64,000 nucleotides of DNA, from positions 868,001 to 932,000 of the forward strand of contig NZ_CP023671.1 in NCBI RefSeq assembly GCF_003606265.1, read 5' to 3'. The translations under genes and the position numbers were made by a program. This DNA comes from Clostridium septicum (lineage in GTDB: Bacteria; Bacillota; Clostridia; Clostridiales; Clostridiaceae). The notes under the pieces were generated by a model. That model was not told the origin of the DNA, ran no database searches, and was given only the letters and a program-made list of their open reading frames with translations. The number at the start of each line of letters is the position of its first letter. Within the stretch, counting starts at the first letter, position 1. Below, one piece after another: positions 42,882-51,545 of this stretch.

Positions 42882-42918
42882 TAAAAACGTTAAGTAATAA
42901 CTACCTACTACTTAACGC
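42882..42918 (-). terminator. terminator of degV (second copy)
   Basis: CGTTAAGTA/TACTTAACG stem, then TTTTTATTTTT on minus, 21 bp after the stop. Confidence 0.88.
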
Positions 42919-42938
42919 ATATATTTATATTATAATTC

Positions 42939-43775
42939 CTATTTAGTTATAAAAAATAATCCTCCTGCCTTTGGACCTGAATGTATTCCAACTGCGCATC
43001 CTACTTCTGTATCAATATGTTTAATATTATTTGAAGTTAAGTACTCTTTTAAAACAGCATAAAGCTCTGGATTTTCACACTGAAGTAACATTACAGGCTC
43101 ATTTGGATCTACATTTGCAGCTTCATAATCTGAAATTATTTTCTTGAAAGCCTTTTTACTTCCTCTAACCTTATCCTTTACAGACATTATACCATCTTTA
43201 ACTTCTAATATAATTCTAAGTCCTAAAGCAGTTCCTATAGCTCCTGCTGCTTTTGATATTCTTCCGCCTCTAACAAGGTTCTCTAAAGATTCAAATGCTA
43301 ATGAACTTTTAACTTTAGGAATAGTATTTAATATTTCCTTTTCTATTTCTTCTAATGATAATCCTTCGTCTCTTAATTTACATGCCTTTAAAACTAATAA
43401 TCCTTGACCTGAAGTAATAGTTTGTGTATCAATAATGACTATATCATCTGACTCTACCATATTTTTTGCTAAACATGCTGATTGATATGTTCCACTCATA
43501 TTAGAAGACATTATAATTGCTATAACCTTATATCCTTCTTCTAAATTTTTTCTAAAACACTCTTCAAATCTACTTGGCGTTACCTGAGATGTAGTTGGTA
43601 AAATATTTTCCTTTTCTATTCTTTCTTGCATCTCTTTTGGGTTTATTTCTTCCATATCTATATAACTTTCTTCTCCAAAGTTAATTAGTACTGGTAAAAC
43701 CTCTATATTATTTTTCTTTATCATTTCTTGTGGAATATCTAAACAACTATCTGTAACAATTTTTATTTTTTGCAT
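42939..43775 (-). CDS. DegV-family fatty-acid-binding protein (second)
   Basis: 278 residues. KIVTDSCLDIP at the N-terminus, TTSQVTPSRFEECF, SSNMSGTYQSA with the ligand-binding Ser, LENLVRGGRISKA and GCAVGIHSGPKAGG at the end. Distant from the other DegV in the window (27153-28019), so they likely bind different lipids. It follows trmL by 20 bp and may share its transcript. Confidence 0.9.
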   Translation of the reverse strand: MQKIKIVTDSCLDIPQEMIKKNNIEVLPVLINFGEESYIDMEEINPKEMQERIEKENILPTTSQVTPSRFEECFRKNLEEGYKVIAIIMSSNMSGTYQSACLAKNMVESDDIVIIDTQTITSGQGLLVLKACKLRDEGLSLEEIEKEILNTIPKVKSSLAFESLENLVRGGRISKAAGAIGTALGLRIILEVKDGIMSVKDKVRGSKKAFKKIISDYEAANVDPNEPVMLLQCENPELYAVLKEYLTSNNIKHIDTEVGCAVGIHSGPKAGGLFFITK

Positions 43776-43795
43776 ATAGCTCTCCCCCTAATTAT

Positions 43796-44257
43796 CTATT
43801 TCATTTCTGGAAAACCAATTTGTCTTAAAGCTTCGTATGCTACAATTGCAACTGTATTTGATATGTTTAAACTTCTAGTACTACTTTTAATCATAGGTAC
43901 TCTTATTCCATTATGTTTGTTATGAACATCTTCTGGAACACCTGAAGATTCTCTACCAAACATGATAAAATCACCCTGTTGGAATGAAGCTTCATCATAA
44001 TGTACTCCTCCATGAGTAGTAGCTAGAAATATTCTTTCATTACCGTATTTTTTCATAAAATCTTCATAACTTTCATGAATTTCTAATTTTAAATCTTTCC
44101 AATAATCAAGTCCTGCTCTTTTTACATGCTTATCATCTATACTAAAACTCATAGGTTTTATTAAATGTAATGTTGAATTTGTTAAAACACATGTTCTTGC
44201 TATATTTCCTGTATTTTGAGGAATTTCAGGTTGATATAATACTATATTTAAATTCAA
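43796..44257 (-). CDS. trmL: tRNA (cytidine/uridine-2'-O-)-methyltransferase TrmL
   Basis: 153 residues when started at TTG 44257, eight bases from GGAGG; this gives the usual length and the usual first strand NIVLYQPEIPQNTGNIART. A longer in-frame reading would cross the terminator upstream. SPOUT-fold SAM-binding knot: FGRESSGVPED and VPMIKSSTRSLNISNTVAI. It methylates the wobble ribose of certain tRNA-Leu species. Cytosolic. Confidence 0.92.
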   Translation of the reverse strand: MNLNIVLYQPEIPQNTGNIARTCVLTNSTLHLIKPMSFSIDDKHVKRAGLDYWKDLKLEIHESYEDFMKKYGNERIFLATTHGGVHYDEASFQQGDFIMFGRESSGVPEDVHNKHNGIRVPMIKSSTRSLNISNTVAIVAYEALRQIGFPEMK

Positions 44258-44274
44258 GTCTTTCACCCTCCAAC

Positions 44275-44303
44275 TAAAAAAGTAAGATGGCCACACCTTA
44301 CTT
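44275..44303 (-). terminator. terminator of splB
   Basis: AAGTAAG-loop-CTTACTT on minus followed by TTTTTT. It lies between the splB start-distal end and the trmL ribosome site, about 80 bp after the splB stop. Confidence 0.75.
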
Positions 44304-44382
44304 ATTAAACTTTTCCTATTGAAAATGATACTATATAGAAATATATTAGTCAAAGAAAATGCTAACAATTTACTAAATGTTT

Positions 44383-45390
44383 TTATATTATATACTTTAT
44401 ATTCTTCTCGTCAAAAGCCCCAACTAAACTTTTTTTAAAGAATTCCTTCATCTCTTGAAGTTCCTCATTTTTATACACATACTTACCATACCCAAATTGA
44501 CCAAACTTAAATTTTCTATCATTTACATCCATTGGTAGAGTACTATTTGGATATATTGATAATATATTATTTTTAGCTCTTTCTGTAAACCTATGAGATA
44601 TAACCTCAAATTCCACTTTTTCCCCTCTAAATTCATTTTTTATTTTTTCTAAAAGCTCACCATATTCTTCCTTCCATCCATCATACATAAAAACAGGTGC
44701 TATTATAAATCCTAACTTATATCCAGCTTTTTTTATTTTCTTAGCAGCTTCTATTCTTTCGTCAATAGAATCTGTTCCATGTTCATACTTTCTTATAATC
44801 TCATTTGTATTTATGCTAAACCTTATTGTTGTATGTCCATTATGATTAAGTTTTAAAAACTCATCTACCTCTTTAAACTTACTTACAAATCTAAATCTAG
44901 TATTTTCATTAGCTCCAAATGCCTCAATAGCTTTTTTTAATCCATGTGTATAATCTTCAACTGGTATAGGATCTGATGTTGCAGAACCCTCAAATACTGT
45001 TACCTCCGGTAATCTTTCTTCTGCATACTTAAAAGCTTTATTTAATATTTCATCAATATCAACATAAACTTTTATATAAGGTCTCTTCCCTAATTGTGTA
45101 TTTAAATAGCAATATTCACACATCCCCATACATCCACTTACTAATGGTAACTGATAATGTGCTGATGGCTTGCAACTTTGAAATTTTGTATCTCCTTTTA
45201 CGCCTACAACTAAAGTCCTTTTGCCATTAAAATATTTTTCTCTATCTGTTTCTTTATTGCTTCCAATAACTCTACCACTTTTATTTATTTGTACTTCTAT
45301 ATTTTCTTTTTTAAATCTATTAAGTAATTCTATTCCTAGTTGATATTTTAAAGCTTTTTCGTCAAAAACTACTTTATCTGGTATAAACAT
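44383..45390 (-). CDS. splB: spore photoproduct lyase (radical SAM)
   Basis: 335 residues. Radical-SAM cluster CMGMCEYC (Cys 87, 91, 94), then the SPL core with FEGSATSDPI and the C-terminal GQFGYGKYVYK. The enzyme repairs the thymine dimer 5-thyminyl-5,6-dihydrothymine in germinating spores. At the place where Bacillus SplB has its H-atom donor Cys141 (in AACTSD, from memory) this protein has Ala 137 (GSATSD). Cys 73, just before the cluster, is a possible substitute donor. Monocistronic. It supports a spore-forming host. Confidence 0.88.
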   Translation of the reverse strand: MFIPDKVVFDEKALKYQLGIELLNRFKKENIEVQINKSGRVIGSNKETDREKYFNGKRTLVVGVKGDTKFQSCKPSAHYQLPLVSGCMGMCEYCYLNTQLGKRPYIKVYVDIDEILNKAFKYAEERLPEVTVFEGSATSDPIPVEDYTHGLKKAIEAFGANENTRFRFVSKFKEVDEFLKLNHNGHTTIRFSINTNEIIRKYEHGTDSIDERIEAAKKIKKAGYKLGFIIAPVFMYDGWKEEYGELLEKIKNEFRGEKVEFEVISHRFTERAKNNILSIYPNSTLPMDVNDRKFKFGQFGYGKYVYKNEELQEMKEFFKKSLVGAFDEKNIKYII

Positions 45391-45441
45391 AAAATCACCT
45401 CAATGTTATTATGCTTATACATAAGTATTTACATACTTTTT

Positions 45442-46281
45442 TTATTTCTTTAAAACAAATTTTTTTATAGCTTTACCTACCCCATGCCTTTTATTTGTAT
45501 CTGTTATATAATCCGCTGCTTTTTTAACTGCATCTATTGCATTTCCCATTGCAATTCCAAGACCTGCATATTGTATCATCGATAAATCATTTTCGTTATC
45601 CCCTATACACATAATTTCATCTTTATTAAATCCATAATACTTTGCTAACTCTTGTACTGCATTTCCTTTTGAAACACCTTTATGATTAATTTCTATGCTA
45701 AAACTTCCTGAGCCAAAATATACAACTTCATCTACCTTATTCAATTCTTCTTTAAAATTCTTTATTTTTTTCTTATTAGTTGAAAATGCTATGCATTTAG
45801 TTATATTATCTCCTAATCTATTAAATAACTCTTCCCATCCTTTTAAAGTCTTTTCTACATGGTAATTTATTTTAAGGCTATCGTAACCTATTTGCTTAGT
45901 CATAAAAATTTCTGTTCCTAATTTAATTAAATTATTACTGCAATATATACTATCTGTAGTATAAAAATGAAAATGCATCTTGTTTTTATAAAGTAATTTT
46001 ACCAGCCTTATACAGACCTCTATAGGAATGGTATTTTTATATATTATTTTACTATCATGCTTTTCTCTTATTATGGCTCCATTTGCTGCTATTACTGGAG
46101 ATTTAACACCTAAAATATTAGAGAAATAAGCTGCATTATTATATATTCTTCCTGTAGTTACTACAATCTCAGCTCCTTCATCATGAGCTTCTTTTATAAT
46201 TTTTTTATTTTCTTCTGATATCTCTCTACCTTTTCCTAGTAAAGTTCCATCCATATCTATGCAAATCATCTTATATTTCAT
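45442..46281 (-). CDS. Cof-type HAD-superfamily phosphatase
   Basis: 279 residues. HAD motif I CIDMDGTLL at the N-terminus, motif II VVTTGR, motif III Lys in GVSKGNAV, motif IV GDNENDLSMI, with a type IIB cap between. Family members dephosphorylate sugar phosphates, FMN or PLP; the substrate is not evident. Ribosome site GAGGAG precedes ATG 46281. Confidence 0.88.
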   Translation of the reverse strand: MKYKMICIDMDGTLLGKGREISEENKKIIKEAHDEGAEIVVTTGRIYNNAAYFSNILGVKSPVIAANGAIIREKHDSKIIYKNTIPIEVCIRLVKLLYKNKMHFHFYTTDSIYCSNNLIKLGTEIFMTKQIGYDSLKINYHVEKTLKGWEELFNRLGDNITKCIAFSTNKKKIKNFKEELNKVDEVVYFGSGSFSIEINHKGVSKGNAVQELAKYYGFNKDEIMCIGDNENDLSMIQYAGLGIAMGNAIDAVKKAADYITDTNKRHGVGKAIKKFVLKK

Positions 46282-46389
46282 AAAAAATCTCCTCTATAAC
46301 TTTAAGTAATATTTTATTATATGATACCACTTAAATTAATGTCGAAAAAATTGAAAAATGTTAAATTTATTTTACATTTTTTAATAATA

Positions 46390-46432
46390 AAATAGAGGAT
46401 TAGACTAACCTAATTCCCCTACCTCTCTATTT
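46390..46432 (-). terminator. terminator after the VanW-domain gene
   Basis: Outer stem AAATAGAG/CTCTATTT with an inner hairpin (GGATTAG/CTAATTCC); TTTTATTATT follows on minus. Confidence 0.75.
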
Positions 46433-46458
46433 ATTATGTGAAATAATAGCTTTTTCTA

Positions 46459-47868
46459 TTATTCCTTTTTAGTTCCTCTTTCAATTATAGTATCCGTTGT
46501 TTTATAAACATCGGTAGATATTTTTTCTTTTTTTACCTCTACACCATTTTCATAAGTAATTTGGTAAGAGTTTGCCTTATATCCTGGCATACCATTAACC
46601 TTAACTCTTTGTTCTCCTTCTTTTAGTGATGGATTATCTTCATATTTAACTTGTGGTTCATATTTTTCAACTACTTCATTTACTAATTTATAAGTTTTCC
46701 CACCTAAAGCTTCTTTATTACCATAAATATTAAATCCAATTGTTCCATCACTAATATATCCTTCTATATATACTGGAAAGTCGTATGTGTTAACAAACTT
46801 ATAATCAACTACCCCATAAGCTACTGTAGCATCTAAACCTGGCTCTGAGTACGAAACTGTTAATGAATGATTAGCTCTTTCTGTAGATCTTAAATTTGCT
46901 CCCATTACTGCTCTATATAGTGTAGTTGAAACTTGACATATACCTCCACCATAATCAGGAACAATTTCATTTCCTATATATGTGTTAGCTTTTTGATAAC
47001 CCTTGTCCGGAGTTGTATCTCCAACTAAATTATTGTAACTAAATTCTTCACCTGGCATTAAAACTGTTCCATTAACAGCTTTTAAGGCTATATTCATATT
47101 TGTAACTCTTCCATCACCTGTATCTGTATAAGATGTTGTAAAAAAACTTATTTTTCCTGTTATCTTTTTAAGATCTGATTCCTTAACCTTTGCTTGTGAT
47201 TCTTCTAATGTGAATTTTAACTGTATTTCTTCAGATGGATTTCCATTTATGCTTTCAACTAATTTTTTATGTAGCTCATCATCATTTATCTTTTTACCAG
47301 CTACCTCTGCATCTACTGATATATTTCCACCATTTATTGATATAGTTGCGTCTTTTGCATTAACATTAACTTCTGATTTAACTTTTTCCTCGAATTTTTT
47401 TAATTCATTTTCATCATAAGTTATTTTAGCATCTAGCTCTTTATTTATGCCTTTACTTATTAATTTTTTCTTTTCGAAAAGACTTCCTTCTTTTCCTAAA
47501 GAAAAAGCTTCATTTGTTATGGATTCCACATCATATACTGGATTTACCTCTGAATATTTTAAATCTATCTCTTTATCATCTACTACTACTTTAAGTATTT
47601 TATCCATTATTGGAGATGATAATTCTTCTTTTAACTTTAAATTTGCTTCTTCTTTTGTTAAACCTCCAATATCTACACCATGTACAGTAACATTAGGATA
47701 TATTTTACTTTGCCATGACTCTACTTCGCTTTTAACAGAAAATATGTATATAAATCCCACTGTTATTATTGTTATAATAATTGCTAAAGATATATAAATA
47801 GATTTTTTATTTTCTGATATAAAATTTTTATAATTCCTTTTCTCAGTTTTATTTCTGTCGTCTACCAA
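46459..47868 (-). CDS. membrane-anchored VanW-domain protein with peptidoglycan-binding-like repeats
   Basis: 469 residues from a TTG start with AGGGG upstream. A cytoplasmic basic N-terminus precedes a single membrane helix (about 24-45), then YoaR-like putative peptidoglycan-binding segments (PYPNVTVHGVDIGGLTKEEA type, about 60-235). The VanW core (about 240-400) has MPGEEFSYNN and GGGICQVSTTLY. The end resembles a G5-like domain with MPGYKANSYQITYENG. The bulk is extracellular. The VanW family is linked to cell-wall metabolism, but its activity is not known. Confidence 0.85.
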   Translation of the reverse strand: MVDDRNKTEKRNYKNFISENKKSIYISLAIIITIITVGFIYIFSVKSEVESWQSKIYPNVTVHGVDIGGLTKEEANLKLKEELSSPIMDKILKVVVDDKEIDLKYSEVNPVYDVESITNEAFSLGKEGSLFEKKKLISKGINKELDAKITYDENELKKFEEKVKSEVNVNAKDATISINGGNISVDAEVAGKKINDDELHKKLVESINGNPSEEIQLKFTLEESQAKVKESDLKKITGKISFFTTSYTDTGDGRVTNMNIALKAVNGTVLMPGEEFSYNNLVGDTTPDKGYQKANTYIGNEIVPDYGGGICQVSTTLYRAVMGANLRSTERANHSLTVSYSEPGLDATVAYGVVDYKFVNTYDFPVYIEGYISDGTIGFNIYGNKEALGGKTYKLVNEVVEKYEPQVKYEDNPSLKEGEQRVKVNGMPGYKANSYQITYENGVEVKKEKISTDVYKTTDTIIERGTKKE

Positions 47869-48044
47869 TTTATTACCCCTCCCATCATAATTAAAATAAT
47901 TGTAAATATAAATAAAAAATTTAACATTAATTATTAATTTATGTAATTTAATTAATAGTATGTATAAAATATTATACTTTATTTTATTATGTTTTCATTT
48001 AAATTTAAAGTTACAAAATATTAATTTTTTGTTGCTAAAGATTC

Positions 48045-48081
48045 AACGCAAAAAATCCAGATTATTCTGGATTTTTGCGTT
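48045..48081 (-). terminator. strong hairpin after the GH25 gene
   Basis: 15-bp stem AACGCAAAAATCCAG/CTGGATTTTTTGCGTT with one bulged A, loop of 6, about 5 bp after the stop. The U-tract is inside the stem; termination is likely. Confidence 0.75.
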
Positions 48082-48085
48082 AGTT

Positions 48086-49027
48086 TTAAACAGTTACTTT
48101 ACTTCTCTGTGGTGAGGTTTCTCCGTCATAGTCAAATGCCTCTATGCTAATTGTTATAGGTCCCTTTGGTGTAAATGGTAGATTTCTTGTACTAACTTCA
48201 AAGTTTGTATCTGTTTTATCTACTGTACCTATCCAATATCCATTTGCAAATAAATTATATCCTAATAAATCAACATCAGTATTTTTTCTCCAAGATATTT
48301 TTATATTATTTCCTACCTTGACAGCCTTAAAATTCCTAACATTCATAGGTTGCATTAATAATGCTATATTATCAGGTCCCCAATTTGCATCTACTGGGTT
48401 TTGTACTCCATTAACTTTTTGATCTTCACTATATTGCCATATTCTCCACTTGGTCCATCCTCCTGCATCTGGTGGATAAGCTGGATTACTTGGTACCTTT
48501 GTATACATAGCTATCCATAATGGCATATTTTTCAAAGGTTGAGCCCCTCCCGGCAAAGTAAAATTATTATATAGGTCTATAAAAAATAAACCTGTATATA
48601 ACATTAATCTTCTTCTTGTTTTCTTTTCAAATCTCTTCCTAAACCTGTCTATCCAATCTATTAATGCTTTTGTGCTAATTGTTTTATCTGTTGGTGCTTC
48701 TACATCTAATACTGGAAATAAATCTCCATAATTCTTATTACCAAATCCATCTTGAAGTATACCTATAAAATCATCACATTGAGAATCTGCTGTAGTTAAA
48801 TCATAAGATGGTACTCCAAAATGATATGCTCCAACTGGAATTCCATATTCCCTTGATAACCTTGCAAACTCTAAGAACTTTTTATCTACTCTAAACCTTC
48901 CTGATCCTGAGCCTGACGATCTAAGATATAAAAAATCTATAGTTCTAGCTAATGTTGCAAAATCAGCTCCTTGTGTAAATTCGTTTATGTCTATTCCAAA
49001 AAGGCTATTAGGATTTTTATTTTGCAT
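48086..49027 (-). CDS. GH25 muramidase, SleM-like
   Basis: 313 residues. GH25 catalytic part (about 1-215): FGIDINEFTQG, FLYLRSSGSGSGRF, GIPVGAYHFGVPSY, and DVEAP with the catalytic acid pair. A C-terminal Fn3-like part is seen (about 220-313, NIKISWRKNTDVDLLGYNLFANG). No signal peptide. C. perfringens SleM, a spore cortex-fragment muramidase of similar length without signal peptide, is the closest match that comes to mind. A phage-type lysin is the alternative, but no phage genes are near. AGGAGG is six bases before the ATG. Confidence 0.82.
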   Translation of the reverse strand: MQNKNPNSLFGIDINEFTQGADFATLARTIDFLYLRSSGSGSGRFRVDKKFLEFARLSREYGIPVGAYHFGVPSYDLTTADSQCDDFIGILQDGFGNKNYGDLFPVLDVEAPTDKTISTKALIDWIDRFRKRFEKKTRRRLMLYTGLFFIDLYNNFTLPGGAQPLKNMPLWIAMYTKVPSNPAYPPDAGGWTKWRIWQYSEDQKVNGVQNPVDANWGPDNIALLMQPMNVRNFKAVKVGNNIKISWRKNTDVDLLGYNLFANGYWIGTVDKTDTNFEVSTRNLPFTPKGPITISIEAFDYDGETSPQRSKVTV

Positions 49028-49040
49028 TTTTCCTCCAAAT

Positions 49041-49074
49041 AAAAAAAATAATACTCTTTATTAGAGTATTATTT
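49041..49074 (-). terminator. terminator of the two-component operon
   Basis: 12-bp stem AAATAATACTCT/AGAGTATTATTT with loop TTATT, followed on minus by a run of eight T. It ends just before the GH25 ribosome site. Confidence 0.92.
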
Positions 49075-49106
49075 TCTTATATTAAAAGTTACATTTATTA
49101 ATATAT

Positions 49107-50666
49107 TTATTTGATACACTTTAATTTCACAAAAAAGCTTACATCATTCCCAATGGACTCTGCCCATATTAAGCCTCCATGAAGCTCTACTATATTTTTT
49201 GAAATTGCAAGTCCTAATCCTGTTCCTTTAACATTTGAGTTTCTTGATTCATCTACTCTATAGAATCTATCAAATAATCTTTCTATTTTTTCTTTTGGTA
49301 TGTTCTCTCCTTTATTTTTAATAACAATATTCACATATCCGTTATTCTCATATACTGATACTACTACTTCTCCTGGTTTAAATGAGTATTTAATTGTATT
49401 AGAAAATAAGTTTTCAAATACTCTCACTATCTTTCCTGCATCAATTTCTACTGTAATACTTTCATCAACAAACTTTTTCTTAATTTCTAAGTTGTTATCT
49501 TCAAAAATAGGAATATACTCTTCTATTAACTGTGATAAAAAGTCAATTATATTTACTTTAGATTTATTAAGTTGTATTCCACTATTGTTAAGTTTAGTAT
49601 ATTCAAATAAATCTTCTATTAATTCTTTTAATTGATTTGATTTATTAAATGCAATATCTAAATATTCTTTCATAACTTCATCATTTTCATATTTTCCATC
49701 CTTAACCAAACCTATGTAACCCATAACTGATGTTAAAGGAGTTCTTAAATCATGTGATACATTGGTTATAAGTTCAGCCTTGGTCTTTTCAGATCTTCTT
49801 TCATTTTCTATTCTTGTCTGGATTTCTGTAGCCATAGTATTAATATCTTCTGCTAAATTTTTTATTTCATCCTTCCCCCTTTCTTCTATTCTATGTGAAA
49901 GATTTCCGGAAGATATAACTTTAACTCCTTTAGCTATTTCATCTATATATTTCATTTTTCTATTTGTTACTATTATAAATATAGATATAAATACTAAAAC
50001 CGATAAAAACAAAGCTAAAAATGAGTTTTCAACTATATAATTATCATAACTAATATATGGTCTTGGAATTTTTGAATATATAAGATATGCTCTATCTTCA
50101 CCTATTCTCACTGGATATATAATACTCTTCTCTCCACCATCTTCTACTGTATTATTGCTTTTATCCATAACAGCATATATATCTAGCTTTTCTTCTACCT
50201 CTCCATTTATCTTATATAATATTTTCCCATCTAAATCAGTCAAATAAATTTTAGCCTTAGAGTTTCTATAGTTCTCAAGTATTCCTTCTATTCCCTGTTT
50301 ATCTTGAAGTCCATTTATTGATGTTTCATATCTACCACTAAGTTGTGAAACAATATCATTGGCAACTGATTGAATTTGTCCATAATCATATTCTAATCTT
50401 GTGCTAGTTTGTTCCCTTGCCAAAATATTATTGGAAAACCCATAAAACATAAATGCAGATAAAAAGCATATACCAAATACAACAACTAATTCAAATCTAA
50501 TACTTCTTTCAATTCTTTTTATCAACCACTCCAAATATTTTCTAAGCTTAATTCCTAATGCTGAATTATATATTTTATAGAATAACCTTACTATAAAATT
50601 TTCTATTCTTTTAAATAATCCTACCTTTTCTTTATCAATATTCTCTTTCTTTTTTCTACCTATCAA
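49107..50666 (-). CDS. VanS/PhoR-like sensor histidine kinase
   Basis: 519 residues from a TTG start (AGG eight bases before). Membrane helices at about 60-80 and 215-235 flank an extracellular sensor. Then HAMP (about 240-290), HisKA with phospho-His in NVSHDLRTPLTSVMGY (about 304), and HATPase with FENLFSNTIKYS, GTGLGLAISKNI. The HisKA stretch resembles VanS (HDLKTPLTSV type). Starts inside the response-regulator gene (11-bp overlap). Its neighbours ddl, a VanW protein and a muramidase suggest cell-wall sensing; the signal is unknown. Confidence 0.88.
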   Translation of the reverse strand: MIGRKKKENIDKEKVGLFKRIENFIVRLFYKIYNSALGIKLRKYLEWLIKRIERSIRFELVVVFGICFLSAFMFYGFSNNILAREQTSTRLEYDYGQIQSVANDIVSQLSGRYETSINGLQDKQGIEGILENYRNSKAKIYLTDLDGKILYKINGEVEEKLDIYAVMDKSNNTVEDGGEKSIIYPVRIGEDRAYLIYSKIPRPYISYDNYIVENSFLALFLSVLVFISIFIIVTNRKMKYIDEIAKGVKVISSGNLSHRIEERGKDEIKNLAEDINTMATEIQTRIENERRSEKTKAELITNVSHDLRTPLTSVMGYIGLVKDGKYENDEVMKEYLDIAFNKSNQLKELIEDLFEYTKLNNSGIQLNKSKVNIIDFLSQLIEEYIPIFEDNNLEIKKKFVDESITVEIDAGKIVRVFENLFSNTIKYSFKPGEVVVSVYENNGYVNIVIKNKGENIPKEKIERLFDRFYRVDESRNSNVKGTGLGLAISKNIVELHGGLIWAESIGNDVSFFVKLKCIK

Positions 50667-51372
50667 TTTTATAACCTACCCCCCAAACTGTTTTGATATA
50701 CCTCGGGTTTCTTGGATCATGTTCTATCTTTTCTCTGACCTTTCTTATATGCACCATTACAGTATTATCTGATTGCATAAAATCTTGTTTCCAAACACTA
50801 TTATATATATTTTCAATACTAAAAACTTTTCCCCTATTAGTTCCAAGTAAAACTAAAATATCAAATTCTGTTGGAGTAAGTTTTATTTCAACTCCTTCTT
50901 TAAAAACCTCGTGTGTATCTAAATTTATAGTTATTTCATCTATTTCTAATATGTTTATATGCTTTGTAATCTTACTTTCTTCAGCTATTGTAATATTATT
51001 AAACCTCTTATATCTCCTAAGTTGTGATTTAACCCTTGCTACTAGCTCAAGTGGATTAAATGGCTTAGTTAAATAATCATCTGCTCCTGTATTTAACCCT
51101 AATATTTTATCCATATCCTCTGATTTAGCAGATAGCATTATTATTGGCATTTCTCTTTCTTCTCTTATTTTCAAACAGGCTTCAATACCATTTAATTTAG
51201 GCATCATTATATCTAAAATTATTAAATCTACTTCATTTGTTTTTAAAATATCTAATGCTTCTTCTCCATTTTCAGCTTTTAATGTATTATATCCTTCACC
51301 TTTTAAATATATCTCTACTAAATCTCTTATTTCCTTTTCATCATCTACTATTAAAATTTTCTCTTTATCCAT
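50656..51372 (-). CDS. OmpR-family response regulator (VanR-like)
   Basis: 238 residues from ATG 51372, eight bases from GGAGG. Receiver domain (about 1-120): ILIVDDEKEIRD, phospho-Asp in DLIILDIMMPKLNG, and GADDYLTKPFNPLEL. A winged-helix DNA-binding domain follows (about 140-238) with LTPTEFDILVLLGTNRG and VRKVREKIE. Partner of the kinase encoded next. Targets unknown; no ABC transporter adjoins. Confidence 0.92.
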   Translation of the reverse strand: MDKEKILIVDDEKEIRDLVEIYLKGEGYNTLKAENGEEALDILKTNEVDLIILDIMMPKLNGIEACLKIREEREMPIIMLSAKSEDMDKILGLNTGADDYLTKPFNPLELVARVKSQLRRYKRFNNITIAEESKITKHINILEIDEITINLDTHEVFKEGVEIKLTPTEFDILVLLGTNRGKVFSIENIYNSVWKQDFMQSDNTVMVHIRKVREKIEHDPRNPRYIKTVWGVGYKIDR

Positions 51373-51494
51373 TAATCTAACCTCCAAATTGATTTATCTA
51401 GATTAATTTTAACATATTTTTAATCAACTCTTTAACCTTATTCTATATTCTAAATCTTAATAAAATATCTATGTAATTCTTAAAAAAACCTTAA

Positions 51495-51532
51495 CAAAAA
51501 GTAGGGTAAATATTATTAATTTACCCTACTTT
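51495..51532 (-). terminator. terminator of ddl
   Basis: 14-bp stem AAAGTAGGGTAAAT/ATTTACCCTACTTT with a 7-base loop, then TTTTT on minus. Confidence 0.92.
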
Positions 51533-51545
51533 ATATACTTTAATA

